A stretch of DNA of 64,000 bases from Salvia splendens (GCF_004379255.2 NC_056033.1:23242209-23306208); one strand, 5' to 3'; positions 1 to 11,102 are shown, counted from the stretch's first letter. A program made the numbers and translations. Notes: generated by a model from the letters alone, not told the origin.

Positions 1-1
1 G

Positions 2-1474
2 TTGAACACAGATGGAAAAGAAAGGAAACTGATCAGCTGCAAGTGGTTGTTTAAAAAGAAGGTGGAGACCACTGACAAAGACAGAATCAGGTTCAAAGCA
101 AGGCTGGTGGCAAGGGGATTTACACAGCAAGAAGGAGTTGACTTCAATGAGGTGTTTGCTCCGGTTGTTAAGCACACATCTATTAGGATTTTGTTGGCTG
201 TGGTGAATCAGCTAGATTGGGAATTGCAGCAGCTTGATGTGAAGACTGCCTTCCTAAATGGTGACCTAGAGGAGACTATCTTCATGGAACAGCCAGAGGG
301 CTATGTGAAGATTGGAGAAGAAAGCAAGGTGTGCTTGCTACAAAAGAGTCTTTATGGTCTTAAGCAAAGTCCTAGACAGTGGAACAAGAAGTTTGATGCA
401 CAAATGAAGAAGATTGGCTTCATTAGATCAGAGTTTGATGACTGCATCTACATAAAGAAGTCAGGCAGAACTCCTATTGCCTATCTATTACTTTATGTGG
501 ATGATATGCTGCTTGCAGGACCTTCTTTGACAGAAATTCAGAAAGTTAAGGAGGATTTGAAGTCTAGCTTTGAGATGAAGGATCTGGGAGAAGCTAGGAA
601 GATCCTAGGCATAAATATTCTGAGGGATAGAGGCTGCAAGAGGCTGTGGATGCTTCAAACTGACTACATTGAAAAGGTCTTGCAGAGATTCAAAATGGAA
701 AATGCAAAACCTGCATCAACCCCACTGTCACAGAGCTTTAGACTATCTAAGGAGCAGGCGCCTAAAACTAAGCAAGAGGCTGAGGAAATGGAGTCTGTCC
801 CCTATGCTAGTGTGGTTGGAAGTGTTATGTACACAATGATATGTACCAGACCAGACCTTGCTCATGCAATTTCAGTGACTAGTAGATACATGGCTGACAC
901 GGGGAAGGAGCATTGGAATGCCCTTAAGTGGATTCTGAGGTACATGAAATCAACCAGTGGCTGGGGAGTTGTTTTCAATAGCTGGGAAGGTGAATCTGAG
1001 GAGGTTGTTCAGGGCTACTGTGATGCAGACTTTGCTGCAAACCTGGACAACAGAAAGTCCCAAACAGGCTACCTTTTCACCATGTTTGGAACTGTGATCA
1101 GCTGGAAATCAGGTTTACAAAGTGTTGTTGCTCTCTCAACAACAGAATCAGAGTATATGGCTCTTACTGCAGCTGTACAGGAGAGTTTTTGGATCCAGGG
1201 AGTGATTTCTGAATTTGGTTTTAACCAAAAGACAATGGTGATTCATTGTGATAGTAGTTCAGCTATGTGCTTGGCTAAACATCAGTTTTTCCATGAGAGG
1301 AGCAAGCACATAGACATAAGACTACATTTTATTAGAGATGAGATTGAAAGAGGGAGAGTGAAGGTGGTAAAGATTAGCACCTTGCACAATCCAGCAGATA
1401 TGCTAACTAAATCTCTAAGTAGAGATAAGTTTGATCATTGTAAGGAATTGATCAACGTTTGCTGTAAGAACTGA
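2..1474 (+). CDS. Ty1/copia polyprotein, C-terminal part (reverse transcriptase and RNase H), Tork-like
   Basis: This frame is open from the window edge, so the gag, protease and integrase parts lie outside. It encodes the end of a copia polyprotein that copies element RNA into DNA in cytoplasmic particles. The reverse transcriptase shows the LDVKTAFLNGDLEE block (about residue 78) and the catalytic YVDDMLLAG motif (about residue 165). The RNase H part shows CDADFAANLDNRKSQTGY (about 340), VALSTTESEYMAL (about 377), and a closing HNPADMLTKSLS. No stop or frameshift is seen in 490 codons, which suggests a fairly young copy. A polypurine tract and LTR follow directly. Placement in the Tork lineage is from general resemblance; the copia family itself is certain. 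Confidence 0.95.
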   Translation: MNTDGKERKLISCKWLFKKKVETTDKDRIRFKARLVARGFTQQEGVDFNEVFAPVVKHTSIRILLAVVNQLDWELQQLDVKTAFLNGDLEETIFMEQPEGYVKIGEESKVCLLQKSLYGLKQSPRQWNKKFDAQMKKIGFIRSEFDDCIYIKKSGRTPIAYLLLYVDDMLLAGPSLTEIQKVKEDLKSSFEMKDLGEARKILGINILRDRGCKRLWMLQTDYIEKVLQRFKMENAKPASTPLSQSFRLSKEQAPKTKQEAEEMESVPYASVVGSVMYTMICTRPDLAHAISVTSRYMADTGKEHWNALKWILRYMKSTSGWGVVFNSWEGESEEVVQGYCDADFAANLDNRKSQTGYLFTMFGTVISWKSGLQSVVALSTTESEYMALTAAVQESFWIQGVISEFGFNQKTMVIHCDSSSAMCLAKHQFFHERSKHIDIRLHFIRDEIERGRVKVVKISTLHNPADMLTKSLSRDKFDHCKELINVCCKN

Positions 1475-1484
1475 AGTGAGCCCT

Positions 1485-1496
1485 CAGGTGGAGAAT
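1485..1496 (+). other. Polypurine tract of the copia element
   Basis: A purine-rich run (AGGTGGAGAATT) lies eleven bases after the pol stop codon and touches the TG that opens the LTR. In copia elements this is where plus-strand DNA synthesis is primed. Confidence 0.7.
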
Positions 1497-1897
1497 TGTA
1501 ATAATAGAGTGCTCATTTCAGTTGTAAGAAGAAGGCAGAAGAAGTAAGAAGAAGGCTGATGAAGAAGGAAGAAGAGTTTGAAGAACTAGCCGTTGGAAAG
1601 TTAGTTAGGTTGTTGTAAAGAGCAGTTGACAGCTCTTGGTTTCTTGTTTCTTGTTTTCATTCAGTTAGTAGCAGTTACTACTTCTTGTATTAGCTTAAAT
1701 AGAGCAGTTGCTCGTGTATGTAGATTAGAGATTGATATTCATTCAATAAAATAGATTCCATTTTCTCCAAGAAATCGCCTACTTTCAATACTGGAGTTTA
1801 GTGTGTGTTTTCTGCATAAGTGTGTGAGTACTTCACATTACAGTGAGTGTGTGTGATCTATTCAAGAGTGTGTAAGCCTTGTGTGTTAATCCTAACA
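1497..1897 (+). mobile_element. 3' LTR of the Tork-like copia element
   Basis: The LTR starts with TG directly after the polypurine tract and ends with CA in TCCTAACA, giving about 401 bp. It contains a weak TATA-like TTAAATAGAG near 1695 and an AATAAAA polyadenylation-like signal at 1745-1751. The 5' LTR lies outside the window, so LTR identity, insertion age and the target duplication cannot be read. Confidence 0.7.
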
Positions 1898-1938
1898 GAG
1901 TGAGTTAGCAATTGATCACTCTCTTGTATATATATATA

Positions 1939-2579
1939 GAGTTGTGATCAATTGAGATTTTTTAGCCTAATTAAGAATTGAAATGCATTATCAGCCATTC
2001 ATTTTTATTAAATGAGTGGTCCAAAATTTGCCACATGGAAAATATTTTTAGATTAATTAATTATGAAAGAGCAGAATGGTAATTTCATGGTACATTTTAT
2101 TCAATAAATTTTTTTTTTAATTTTTTTAATTTTTTAATCTTTTTTTTAAAAAATACTTAATTTTTTTTTGTCGTCTACATATGCAATTCATGTCAACTAC
2201 ACACATATAATGTCAACTACATATATAATTCATGTCAACTACACATATAATGTCAACTATGTGTACAATTTATGTCAACTACATATACAATTCATGTCAA
2301 CTACACACATATAATGTCAACTGCATATACAATTCATGTCAACTACACACATATAATGTCAACTGCATATACAATTCATTTCAACTATACACATATAACG
2401 TCAACTATAAGTTGTTGACATTTGATTTGCATGCTATTGACATTTGATGTGCATGCTATTGACGATAATACCTCCGAATTGACATAATCTACTAGCAGTT
2501 GACATTTCGAAAAGGTTGTGGATGAGTGGCTGAAAATGCATCTCAATTCTCAAATAAGCTAAAAAATCTAAACCTAACA

Positions 2580-2580
<1 letters not shown>
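1939..2580. mobile_element. Element A: short TA-bounded element with inverted ends (family P)
   Basis: The left end, starting GAGTTGTGATCAATTGAG, and the right end are imperfect inverted repeats of about 60 bp. Both contain the AGATTTTTTAGC block and the TGAGTGGCTGA/TCAGCCATTCA block. The same end is used by the 5.6-kb palindrome at 23523-29135. (TA)n lies on both sides. The centre (about 2180-2500) has no gene; it consists of repeats of ATGTCAACTACA and the reverse motif GTTGACAT. I infer a non-autonomous member of the palindrome's family. The superfamily cannot be fixed because the TA tract hides any target duplication. Confidence 0.7.

Positions 2581-2581
<1 letters not shown>

Positions 2582-2635
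<54 letters not shown>
2582..2635. repeat. (TA)n microsatellite between elements A and B
   Basis: A pure TA run of 54 bp forms both the right border of element A and the left border of element B. No host sequence lies between the two elements. Confidence 0.95.
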
Positions 2636-2637
<2 letters not shown>

Positions 2638-2849
2638 GTGCATTATAATGATAACCCCAATTTCCGTAATAACCCTATAACTAAATCTGGACCACACATT
2701 TTTAAAATCACGTGGTCTAGATTCAAACTTAGATTTACTTCATAAAAAAAATGCGGGGGTAAATATGTAATTTCGCTCATGATAAAATTTACGTATCCAA
2801 ATTTCGCTCATTTAATTTCTGAATTTCGCTCATTTTAACAGTCAGTCAA

Positions 2850-4290
2850 AAGTATCATTTTATCAACTCAGAGTATCATTCTATCCGGCAAAACTATCAT
2901 TCTATGCAATAAACCTAACATATATCATTTTATCAGTCAGTCAAAAGTATCATTTTATCAACTCAAAGTGTCATTCTATCAGACAAAAAGTATCATTCTA
3001 TGCAATAAACCTATCATTTTATCATTTTATCAGTCAGTCAAAAGTATCATTTTATCAACTCAGAGTATCATTCTATCCGGCAAAACTATCATTCTATGCA
3101 ATAAATCTAACATATACTCACTCCGTCCCGCACTACTCGCACTTATTTCCTTTTTGGGCATCCCAAGTTACTTGCACTCTTTCCATTTTTAGTAAAAATT
3201 TTCACTTACAGCCGTAATTTTTGACTTTCCTATACACTCATTCATTAATCTCCGTGCCGAAAAGGAAAGGGGCGAGTAGCCCGGGACGGATGGAGTATCA
3301 TTTTATCATTTTATCAGTCAGTCAAAAGTATCATTTTGTCAACTCAGAGTATCATTCTATCCGGCAAAACTATCATTCTATGCAATAAACCTAATATAAT
3401 CGGCACAATACATAATATACAAACCTACAAAGCAGTAAACGTATCATTTTATCAACTTAGAGTATCATTTTTATAGGGTTACTGTCATTTTATCCGCTTA
3501 GATTATCATTTTATCAGGTAAAAGTATCATTTTATTAAACAAAAATGTCATTTTATACACCAAAAATACCTATCATTCTATCGGCTGAAAGTATCATTCT
3601 ACCCGGCAAAACTATTATTCTATCGACTGAAAGTATCATTCTATTCGGCAAAACTATCATTTTATGCAGTAAACCTAACATTTATAAGCTAAAAGTATCA
3701 TTTTATCAACTCAGAGTATCATTCTATCCGGAAAAACTATCATTTTTATAAGGTTTCTGTAATTTTATCCGCTTAGATTATCATTTTATCAGGTAAAAGT
3801 ATCATTTTATTAAACAAAAATGTCATTTTATACACCAAAAATACCTATCATTCTATCGTCTGAAAGTATCATTCTACCCGGTAAAACTATCATTCTATCG
3901 GCTGAAACTATCATTCTATCCGGCAAAACTATCATTTTATGCAGTAAACCTAACATTTATAAGCTAAAAGTATCATTTTATCAACTCAGAGTATCATTCT
4001 ATCCGGCAAAACTATCATTCTATGCAATAAACCTATCATTTTATCAGTCAGTCAAAAGTATCATTTTATCAACTCAGAGTATCATTCTATCCGGCAAAAC
4101 TATCATTCTATGCAATAAACCTATCATTTTATCATTTTACATGATATTTGACGAAATTCAGAAATTAAATGAGGGAAATGACAGTTTTACCCCGCGCTTT
4201 TTTTTATGAAGTAAATTTAAGTTTGAATCTCAAAATTATCATTCTATGCAATAAACCTATCATTTTATCATTTTATCATTTTACGTGATA
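2850..4290 (+). repeat. Degenerate tandem array of AGTATCATTTTATC-type units in element B
   Basis: Units such as AGTATCATTTTATCAACTC, AGTATCATTCTATCCGGCA and AACTATCATTCTATGCAATA alternate in a higher-order pattern over about 1.4 kb, with nearly every unit on the same strand. A longer block (near 3437-3690) recurs almost exactly at about 3750-3970. Small reading frames here are translations of the repeat and are not genes. Confidence 0.9.
3117..3295. mobile_element. Stowaway-type MITE inside element B's repeat array
   Basis: The 179-bp element has ends CTCACTCCGTCCCGC and GGGACGGATGGAG (inverted) and is flanked by the dinucleotide TA at 3115-3116 and 3296-3297. Tc1/mariner-type Stowaway elements have CTCCCTCCGTCCC ends and TA duplications. 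It interrupts the repeat array, so it is younger than the array. Confidence 0.85.
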
Positions 4291-4479
4291 TTTGACAAAA
4301 TTCAGAAATTAAATGAGAGAAATGACAGTTTTACCCCCGCGTTTTTTTATGAAGTAAATCTAAGTTTGAATCTCAACTGCATGATTAGAAATATGTGCGG
4401 TCCAGATTTGGTTATAGGGTTATTACGATATTTAGGGGTTATCATATGATCACAACTATATATATAATATATATATATA

Positions 4480-5244
4480 GTCTCATTATTCACAAATCCA
4501 CTCTTAAAGACCGAACCACCGAACCATACCAAATTAGGGTTTTTAGATCTAGTTTTTTATGGATGAGAGGCATAAATTTATCAATTATTTTCGCCTTCAT
4601 CACGAGTCTATTTTAATTCATCCGAAGGTAAATAAGTCATAGTAACATGTTACAAAGATTTAACTTTTTCCAGTAGGTTTTTACTTCATTCCAATAGTTT
4701 TTTACTTCATTCCAGTAGGATTATTACTTCATTCCAGTACGTAAATACGGTTTCGCCGTCGCTTGCCGTTCTTTCTCTCTACAATATCTATCACCACCGC
4801 CACAACGCTGATATGGTGTAATAAACACATTGAATGATGTAATAAATTATTGGAATGAAGTATGTGTAGAAGCACTTGAAGTCCTACTGAAATGAAGTAA
4901 AATCTTATCCAATGAAGTAATAACGTTTCTGAATGAAGTAATAAATGCACTTGAATAAATTGTATTTTTTAATGTAAATAGAGTAAAAACTCAAGTCAAT
5001 GAATTCAAATGAAACATATGTTGAATCATTTCAAAACCTACTGGAAGAAAGTAAAAACATGTTGTAGTTTCAAGGTATTACGTACGGAATGAAGTAATAA
5101 ACCTATACAATGAAGTAAAACGAGCTTGTAATGAAGACCGAAAAATTTACACAGCAGCACATCTCATCAAAAAAACTAGATCTAATGGCCCAGATTTGGT
5201 CTCTAGTTCGGTCTTTAAAATTGGTTCGACATTGATCACAACTC
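4480..5244. mobile_element. Element C: TA-bounded element of family D
   Basis: The left end is GTCTCATTATTCACAAATCC followed by ACTCTTAAAGACCGAAC. The right end, inverted, is GAGTTGTGATCAATGTCGAA followed by an equivalent AAAGACCGAACTAGAGACC. Element D (20379-21940) has the same ends. A block with TTAGATCTAGTTTTTT and GATGAGA also occurs inverted at the two sides. The interior (about 4670-5130) is full of ACTTCATTCCAGTAG / TGGAATGAAGTAA motifs and has no convincing gene. Confidence 0.7.
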
Positions 5245-5252
5245 TATATATG

Positions 5253-6533
5253 ATTGTATTCAATGTCGAACCAATTTTAAATGCCGAACAAGAGAACAAA
5301 TCCTGTACACCCATTTTTATAATTTGATCTTGACTTATATAATCTTGTGGTTAAATATAATTTACCATAATTTCATTATTTTATTCACAAAATAATTGCT
5401 TAAGGGTATTAATAGAAATCAACATACAAGAATGGTTATTTCTATACGTGATTCACCCCAAAAATTGTTCTACCTCCGTCCTCCATCTCCTACCTCTCGC
5501 ACACTGCCTCTCTCTCTCGTGCCTCTACCTTCGCCGGCGAGTGGCGGCAGGCCACCGGTCATTCCCCCTCTCACTCACGTCTGGCCTCTCTCTCTCTCTC
5601 ACTATCTGCTCTCGCTCAAAATGAACCAATGTAGTGTGCCACCGCTGCCGCTGCTACACTGTCGTCGTTCAATCACTTCATCTTATAATAACTGTACTTC
5701 ATCTTATAATGAAATAACTTCACAAGAGAAATGGAAACATTTCGGGTTAAAACCTCCCTCCTCTATCTTCTACATCTCGCTCACGGCATCTCTCTCCAGT
5801 GCCTCTGCCTTCGCCGACGAGTGGCGGCACGCCACCCGTCATTCCCCCTCTCACTCACGTCTGGCCTCTCTCTCACTATCTGCTCTTGCTCAAACTCGTT
5901 CACTCTCATCCCCATCTCCAATTTCGAACCCTAGCCATCTGAAAAATCCTCTTCATCAATCTCCCATCTCAGCAACTTATAGCCACCCTTGATTCGTGAC
6001 ATCCGGTGTCGGTAACCGCCATAACTCTGCTTCTAACGCCACGCCTCGGCTCTCCCTACTCGCGGTACAGGCACCGACTCGAGGTCAGTCTCAGGTTGAA
6101 TTTCACCTGCAACTCGGCCCCGATGTAGTGTGCCACCACCGCCGCTGCTACACTACCGTCGTTCAATCACTTCATCTTATAATCATTGTACTTCATCTTA
6201 TAATGAAATAACTTCACAAGAGAAATGAAAACATTTTGGTTAAAATGAGCCAAAATTTGAACAGTCCAAAATAAATAACTTCATCTTATGATATAATTTC
6301 TCCATCTTATAATTACATTACTTCATCTTATAATCAAATAACTTCACCCGAGAAATGAAAATAACTTATAATAATGCATTATGAATAAATAGCCCCTGGT
6401 ATGAAGTAAATTGCTCTTAGGATGAATGATGAAAATTATTTGTACAATATCTCATCTCATCCATAAAAAATTAGATCCAATGGCTAATATTTGGTCTCTA
6501 GTTCTACACTAAGGAGATGTTGTGCAAATAAAG
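5253..6533. mobile_element. Element C': degenerate TA-bounded relative of element C
   Basis: The left side begins with a damaged copy of the family end (AATGTCGAACCAATTTTAAA). The right side (about 6460-6533) carries TTAGATCCAATGGCTAATA and TGGTCTCTAGTTC, ending in a TA tract. The interior has many ACTTCATCTTATAAT motifs and two internal duplications: 5481-5620 recurs at 5761-5900, and 5631-5745 recurs near 6125-6240. CT-rich stretches give a Ser/Pro/Leu-rich frame at 5396-5992 that I do not accept as a gene. The borders are approximate. Confidence 0.45.
5481..5900 (+). repeat. 280-bp spaced direct duplication of a CT-rich segment
   Basis: Two copies of a roughly 140-bp CT-rich segment start at 5481 and 5761. 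They share TTCGCCGGCGAGTGGCGGCA versus TTCGCCGACGAGTGGCGGCA and the following CATTCCCCCTCTCACTCACG. The sequence looks like a duplicated untranslated leader of an unknown gene. Confidence 0.7.
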
Positions 6534-6559
6534 GGACTATATATATATATATATATATA

Positions 6560-7159
6560 AACGTTAAACTCATTTTCTCCCCTTAGATTTAAGTTTCTTC
6601 GCAATCTCGGTCGTTGGATCAGGAGGATAGACGTTCTTGATTAAAATCATATTTATCATCCCGCGCTTCATTATTTGACCAATTTGGTGCATCATGAGGG
6701 TGAATTAGTCATTCTCTGTAATCAAAACCGCTGAAAACATATTGTGCGAAATTTAAGCGGGATCTCCCTACTACTTTCCATCGACTCAATACAACATCCA
6801 TCATCACTCGCATTTACTCACAATCTCTCTCCCGAATCTCTCGCTTGACGCGTCTTCCCAATTTCAAAAGCGTGCAAAAACCCTAGCCGCCGCCACTCAA
6901 AATCGCGCCGTTTTCTCAGAAATTCTCCCTGGGTTGCCTTGATTTCCAATAACCCTTCCTGGTTTGAAAAGATTTCACTGCGCTACAACAACAGGTAGGG
7001 TTTGGTCGTTTATTTTACGATTTTCAACAATCGTTTCCCCAATGCCCGACCGTAATACATCACCCACACCACGATTCAACCGATTACCATTAAACGCGAG
7101 TATGTGTTGTTAAAATTTTGTAGTTTTTTGATTGATTGCTGTTACGAGCAGATTTTATA
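6560..7159 (+). other. K1 left end and untranslated leader
   Basis: No reading frame of interest is present. The segment from about 6780 to 7010 is richer in GC and contains AAAACCCTAGCCGCCGCC, typical of plant 5' leaders. An intron probably begins near 6993 (ACAACAGGTAGGGTTT) and ends at the CAG just before 7152, so that the start codon at 7160 is reached after splicing. K2 has an equivalent leader. Confidence 0.4.
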
Positions 7160-7685
7160 ATGACTAAAAGAGGAAGACCTTCCAATTCACAATAATCCCA
7201 GAAAGATGGTGAGTTTTCGTTCGGCCGTTGTTCTGTTTCTCTGGTTGACATATTTTAAATTTAATCTTACATGATGTAGTCGAGTTTGTACATTATTTGC
7301 ATGATTGTGTGCATTAACATAACTGATGTTTCCATTGTTTGTATGTCAATGGACATTAGTGTTACAAAATAGGCTATATTAGTGTTTTCATTACTTTCAT
7401 GGATCTTCACATCATTTGATTTTTTTATGCATCAAAATATCCTGTATTATGCATCATTTAACTGGTGTTTTTAATTGTTAAAAAGTACCTGTAATATGTG
7501 GGTGTGCATTATTTGTTAAAACATATGCATTATATGAATATATAAATTCATTATATGCAACTGCAGAACATTTTAAAAACTGCGGGTGGTTTTTGTGGAG
7601 ATAGTGGATGCAGAGTTGTATTTGTCATTAATAAAATTAGTTTGTTCGTTAATTTGTATTCTATATATATCTTGTATCATGCATC

Positions 7686-7693
7686 ATGCCAGT
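7686..7693. repeat. Left 8-bp target duplication of the hAT element
   Basis: ATGCCAGT occurs here directly before the element's TAGGC end and again at 11901-11908 directly after the other end. A perfect 8-bp duplication is the hallmark of hAT insertion. Confidence 0.95.
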
Positions 7694-7704
7694 TAGGCTT
7701 GCAC

Positions 7705-7868
7705 AAGGGTCGGAACCCGCCGGTTCCGGGCCCGAACCGGCGGGTCAAGGGTCGGAAAATTCGCGAACCTGAACCGGCCCGCCTAGCTCCCGGCGGTTCC
7801 GGTTCAGGTTCAAAAAACCGGCGGTTTTCGGCTCGAACCGCCGGTTCCGGGCCCGAACCGGCGGGTTG
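7705..7868. repeat. Left subterminal array of AACCGGCGG motifs (hAT)
   Basis: This GC-rich stretch is made of both orientations of AACCGGCGG/CCGCCGGTT with GGGCCCGAACC linkers. hAT transposases typically bind multiple short subterminal motifs, so these are the likely binding sites. Overlapping reading frames rich in Arg, Pro and Gly are translations of the repeat. Confidence 0.8.
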
Positions 7869-8578
7869 ACGATTTTTTTTATTTTTATTTTTTTGCATTT
7901 TTCAACTTTTCAATTTTAATCAAATTACATTACACTTTTCAAGTTTGCTTTTGTATGCAATGTGAGTAAATAAAATTGAAAAAAATACGGCTAAAGTTGC
8001 AATTTTATTGAAATTGCATATTTACAAATTACACGTTACAAGTTACAACAATTACAAATTGAAAACATATGGCGGTCTTGAAGACTTAAACAAAATTTAA
8101 ATACAAATGAGACTACTAGTGAAGAACTAATTACAAATGACAAGAAACGACGTTGAAGTTCTTAAACGTATAAGTGTATTATATATATACTCTTAACCGG
8201 CGAAGAAGATCTTTCTACATAACTAAATTAAGGACACCTTTAGCAATTCAACTTTAAATGTTGAGTTTCGTCTAACAATCAACAATTATAGTAGAATTGT
8301 CAAAAGTTTCCCTCATTAAGCCGTATAGAGAAATATACTTCATCGACTAGAGTATATACAAATACAATTATGCAATTGTATTTGCATATTTTTAAAGTAG
8401 GAATTAATGGGAAAAAAAAGAAATAAAAGAAAAAGGACTTGAGCTCAACTTAAATTAAAAATTTAAGTTGAGGTGCCTACGTATCCCAATTGCTCATTTG
8501 CATTAGGGAATCAAAGTCCACGTAGTTCTCTTACCTTACATACCTATTTGGCTTGGCCGGCGGCGGTTGACGGTTGGC
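7869..8578. other. hAT 3' non-coding region
   Basis: AT-rich DNA between the left subterminal repeats and the transposase stop codon. I see no gene. It should hold the 3' untranslated region and polyadenylation signal of the leftward transcript. Confidence 0.5.
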
Positions 8579-10852
8579 CTAATCTTCATCCCCGGTGAAT
8601 TCATCTTGTGATCCCTCTTGACGATCATTCCAATCATTTTCTTGTTCTCGGACGTCAGCTTTGGCCCAATCATCAAGTAACATCACGGCTTCCATATTTT
8701 TCGCCGAGAGCTTACTTCTTGATTCATCCAAAACGCGCGAGCCAACACTAAAAGCGGACTCGACGGCGACGGTGGAAGCCGGAACAGAAAAAATCTCCTT
8801 GGCCATTGAAGCAAGGATGGGAAAATCTTTCTCGTGGGTTCCCCACCAATCGAGGACGTCGATTTGGGCGGGAGGAGTAGGACCTTCATCACCAAAGGAA
8901 AAGAGTGATTCAAAATATAAATCTAATTCACTGACCATACCTGAGGACCTTCCGCCGGTGCTGTAGTTGTATAGGTCGGCTAGTTGGGATTGCGCGTCGG
9001 GGTCATCATAATCGGCTTGAAATGCAAAGCCATAGTTATGTTGTGGAGGAGGGGGTCTTCTGACTTGGTGAGTGGTGTTATACTTGGTTTCATATTCGGT
9101 GTAGAGAGAGCGCAAGTTATACTCGAGGTTTTGTTGCACAACTGACGGGTCCGGGAGGTTTATTTGAAAGGTTTCTGAGAGGTCGACTCCAAATTCGTCA
9201 CTGGTATCGGATTGGATTGCTTGAAGGGGACCAAGATCAATTGAACTCAAATTGTTATAATAAAAATCTAAAATTCTAGAGGTACCTGCTAATTTCCATT
9301 TTGGATCCAATACCTTTGCAATCAAAAACACGTTAGGAATCTCACTGAAATACTTGAGCCATTTTTCAATCATATAATACAAAACGCACATTAACTCGGG
9401 AGAAGAGGAAGCATTTTTCATTGAAGTTTTAAAACCAAGGGATATGTACATGCAATGCTCCAAAACACGAACAGCAATGCAATAATAAACACCCGACAAT
9501 TCAACAGTAGCATTTTTGAAATATTTGAACAATTTAAATAAAGCCAAACTGTTATCCCAACAACTATGCGAAAGATATAAATCACGGTAGGGGTTAGTTC
9601 TATAAAAATCACATAAAGCATCTTTATGTGTCAAGGTAGAATTCAGACAATCATATGTCGAATTCCATCTATGAGACACATCCATAGTAAAATTCGTGTA
9701 CCTGACATTCTTTTGATGGCAATATTTCTTCCATGCTTTGCCAATAGCTGGCTTTTGATGGATTAATCTAACTGCATTTCTAATAGGAGAGACATGCTTT
9801 TGCCATAATTCAAGCGCATCCTGTACACATAAATTTAAAATATGGCAAATGCATCTTTGATGAAAATATTTACCTCCAATTACCGGTGTACAAGCCGCAA
9901 TCAAATCGGCAATACTTGCGGTGTTGGCAGTTGCATTATCAAAACCAATAGAAAATATCTTGTTGCATAGCTGAAACTCATTCAACACTTGTATAATCAA
10001 AGAAGCAATTTCTGGTGCAGTGTGTGGACTTTCAAATTCTCTAAAACCAATTAAACGCTTGTTCAAAGTCCAACTGTTGTCCACAAAGTGAACCGTAATA
10101 CCCATGTATGAATGACGGTTAAAACAATCCGTCCAAACATCTGAGCAAATGTTCACCCTGTGGCCCATGTTAACTAAATAACGTGATAATTCTACCTTTT
10201 TCTCCAAGCACTGCCGAACGGTAGATCGTTGCACGGTCATTCGACCTATTCTTTTGATTGCTACATTCAACCCACTTTGCATAGTAACCTCAAAACTTTT
10301 GTCATCAAAAACATTAAAGGGCATATGCTTCATAGCCGCCCATCTAGTCATTGTATCATCAAAATTCTTTTTATCATATTTAAATAGAGGCGCACCTGAC
10401 GAACCCGAGCCGGCGCCGGCGGGTTGGAAGTTTAGTTGGCTTTGGGTAGAGGCAGTGCCGCATTCTACCGGATGCTTTGCCACTAAATGGCGACGGAGGG
10501 TGCCATATCCACCACCGGCGGACCATTTGTACACTTTATCGCAATAGTTGCAATAAACATGAAAGTCCGAAGTCTCTTCTTGAGAGTTCGGATCGTGAGG
10601 ACTTGGAATCACCACCGCCACCTTCTTGTAGTGTTTGATAAAAATGTCCGATTTCAAAGGTTTTGCCGTGTTAGTGGGTGCAGGGGGAGGCATCTCCTCA
10701 TTTCCGCCGGTGCTAGAAGGAATACGAGAATGCGATCTATCCTCGTTGTTGTCCGAGTCCGACGATATAGTAACGTCGAACTCCTCATCTCCCCTACCCC
10801 CGCCTTGTTGCATTTCAGCAAGTAGCATGGCGGTCCTATGATCTTCTTCCAT
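8579..10852 (-). CDS. hAT transposase, exon 2 (main coding exon)
   Basis: This 757-codon exon encodes nearly all of a hAT transposase, which excises the element and inserts it elsewhere in the nucleus. Near residue 95 a BED-type zinc finger is visible: YCNYCDKVYKW ... LRRHLVAKH. The middle has the RNase-H-like fold, including NICSDVWTDCFNRHSYMG and a GFDNATANTAS block. The C-terminal dimerisation region has DWWGTHEKDFPILASMAKEI and VPASTVAVESAFSVGSRVLD. No stop or shift interrupts it. The exon starts after the acceptor TTTGTAG, at which point ATG happens to be the first codon. Joined to the 50-codon exon 1 it gives about 807 residues, a normal length for the superfamily. Closest group by appearance: plant zinc-finger BED / RICESLEEPER-type transposases. 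Confidence 0.95.
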   Translation of the reverse strand: MEEDHRTAMLLAEMQQGGGRGDEEFDVTISSDSDNNEDRSHSRIPSSTGGNEEMPPPAPTNTAKPLKSDIFIKHYKKVAVVIPSPHDPNSQEETSDFHVYCNYCDKVYKWSAGGGYGTLRRHLVAKHPVECGTASTQSQLNFQPAGAGSGSSGAPLFKYDKKNFDDTMTRWAAMKHMPFNVFDDKSFEVTMQSGLNVAIKRIGRMTVQRSTVRQCLEKKVELSRYLVNMGHRVNICSDVWTDCFNRHSYMGITVHFVDNSWTLNKRLIGFREFESPHTAPEIASLIIQVLNEFQLCNKIFSIGFDNATANTASIADLIAACTPVIGGKYFHQRCICHILNLCVQDALELWQKHVSPIRNAVRLIHQKPAIGKAWKKYCHQKNVRYTNFTMDVSHRWNSTYDCLNSTLTHKDALCDFYRTNPYRDLYLSHSCWDNSLALFKLFKYFKNATVELSGVYYCIAVRVLEHCMYISLGFKTSMKNASSSPELMCVLYYMIEKWLKYFSEIPNVFLIAKVLDPKWKLAGTSRILDFYYNNLSSIDLGPLQAIQSDTSDEFGVDLSETFQINLPDPSVVQQNLEYNLRSLYTEYETKYNTTHQVRRPPPPQHNYGFAFQADYDDPDAQSQLADLYNYSTGGRSSGMVSELDLYFESLFSFGDEGPTPPAQIDVLDWWGTHEKDFPILASMAKEIFSVPASTVAVESAFSVGSRVLDESRSKLSAKNMEAVMLLDDWAKADVREQENDWNDRQEGSQDEFTGDED

Positions 10853-10952
10853 CTACAAATATTATGTACGTAGAAGTTAAAAGTATGAACGCAAAAAAAA
10901 ATTAATGAAATTTTGTGCATGTGAATTGGAAAACAAATTTTTCATTACTTAC

Positions 10953-11102
10953 TTGCATGCGTTCGGCTGCCAATCGGGAAACCTCATCCATAACATCTCG
11001 ACGACTAGGTCGTCGAGATTTTGAGGGACGCGTAGTGCTTTGATCTTGGGCTATTCCCTTGCCCCGATCACCACGTCCCGATCCACCACGAGAAGAAGAC
11101 AA
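10953..11102 (-). CDS. hAT transposase, exon 1
   Basis: This short exon starts with ATG (MSSSRGGSGRGDRGKG) and ends with ...AAERMQ before a strong donor (GTAAGTAATG). The 100-bp intron ends at TTTGTAG, joining in phase to the main exon. The segment is basic and Ser/Arg-rich (SKSRRPSRRD), plausibly a nuclear-targeting region. Translation could alternatively start at the ATG of exon 2; the good splice signals and open frame favour inclusion. Confidence 0.75.

Larger units (their letters stand above)
2636..4456. mobile_element. Element B: TA-bounded element with long inverted ends
   Basis: The left end (GGGTGCATTATAATGATAAC...) and the right end (reverse complement beginning GTTGTGATCATATGATAAC) are inverted repeats of about 120 bp. 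They share the blocks AATAACCCTATAAC, AAATCTGGACC and AGATTTACTTCATAAAAAAA. Each end abuts a TA tract. The interior holds no gene, only a long array of TATCATTTTATC-type motifs and a Stowaway MITE. It is clearly a non-autonomous DNA element. A MULE-like origin is possible but unproved. Confidence 0.75.

Noticed and set aside
2434..2697. Frame with a long Ile-Tyr run
   Set aside because: Translation of the (TA)n microsatellite.
3545..4209. Open frames of 68-129 residues with Ile/Leu/Ser-rich repeats
   Set aside because: They are translations of the TATCATTTTATC array in element B.
5396..5992. 198-residue Ser/Pro/Leu-rich frame
   Set aside because: It covers a duplicated CT-rich leader-like segment. 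There is no recognisable domain, and composition alone keeps it open.
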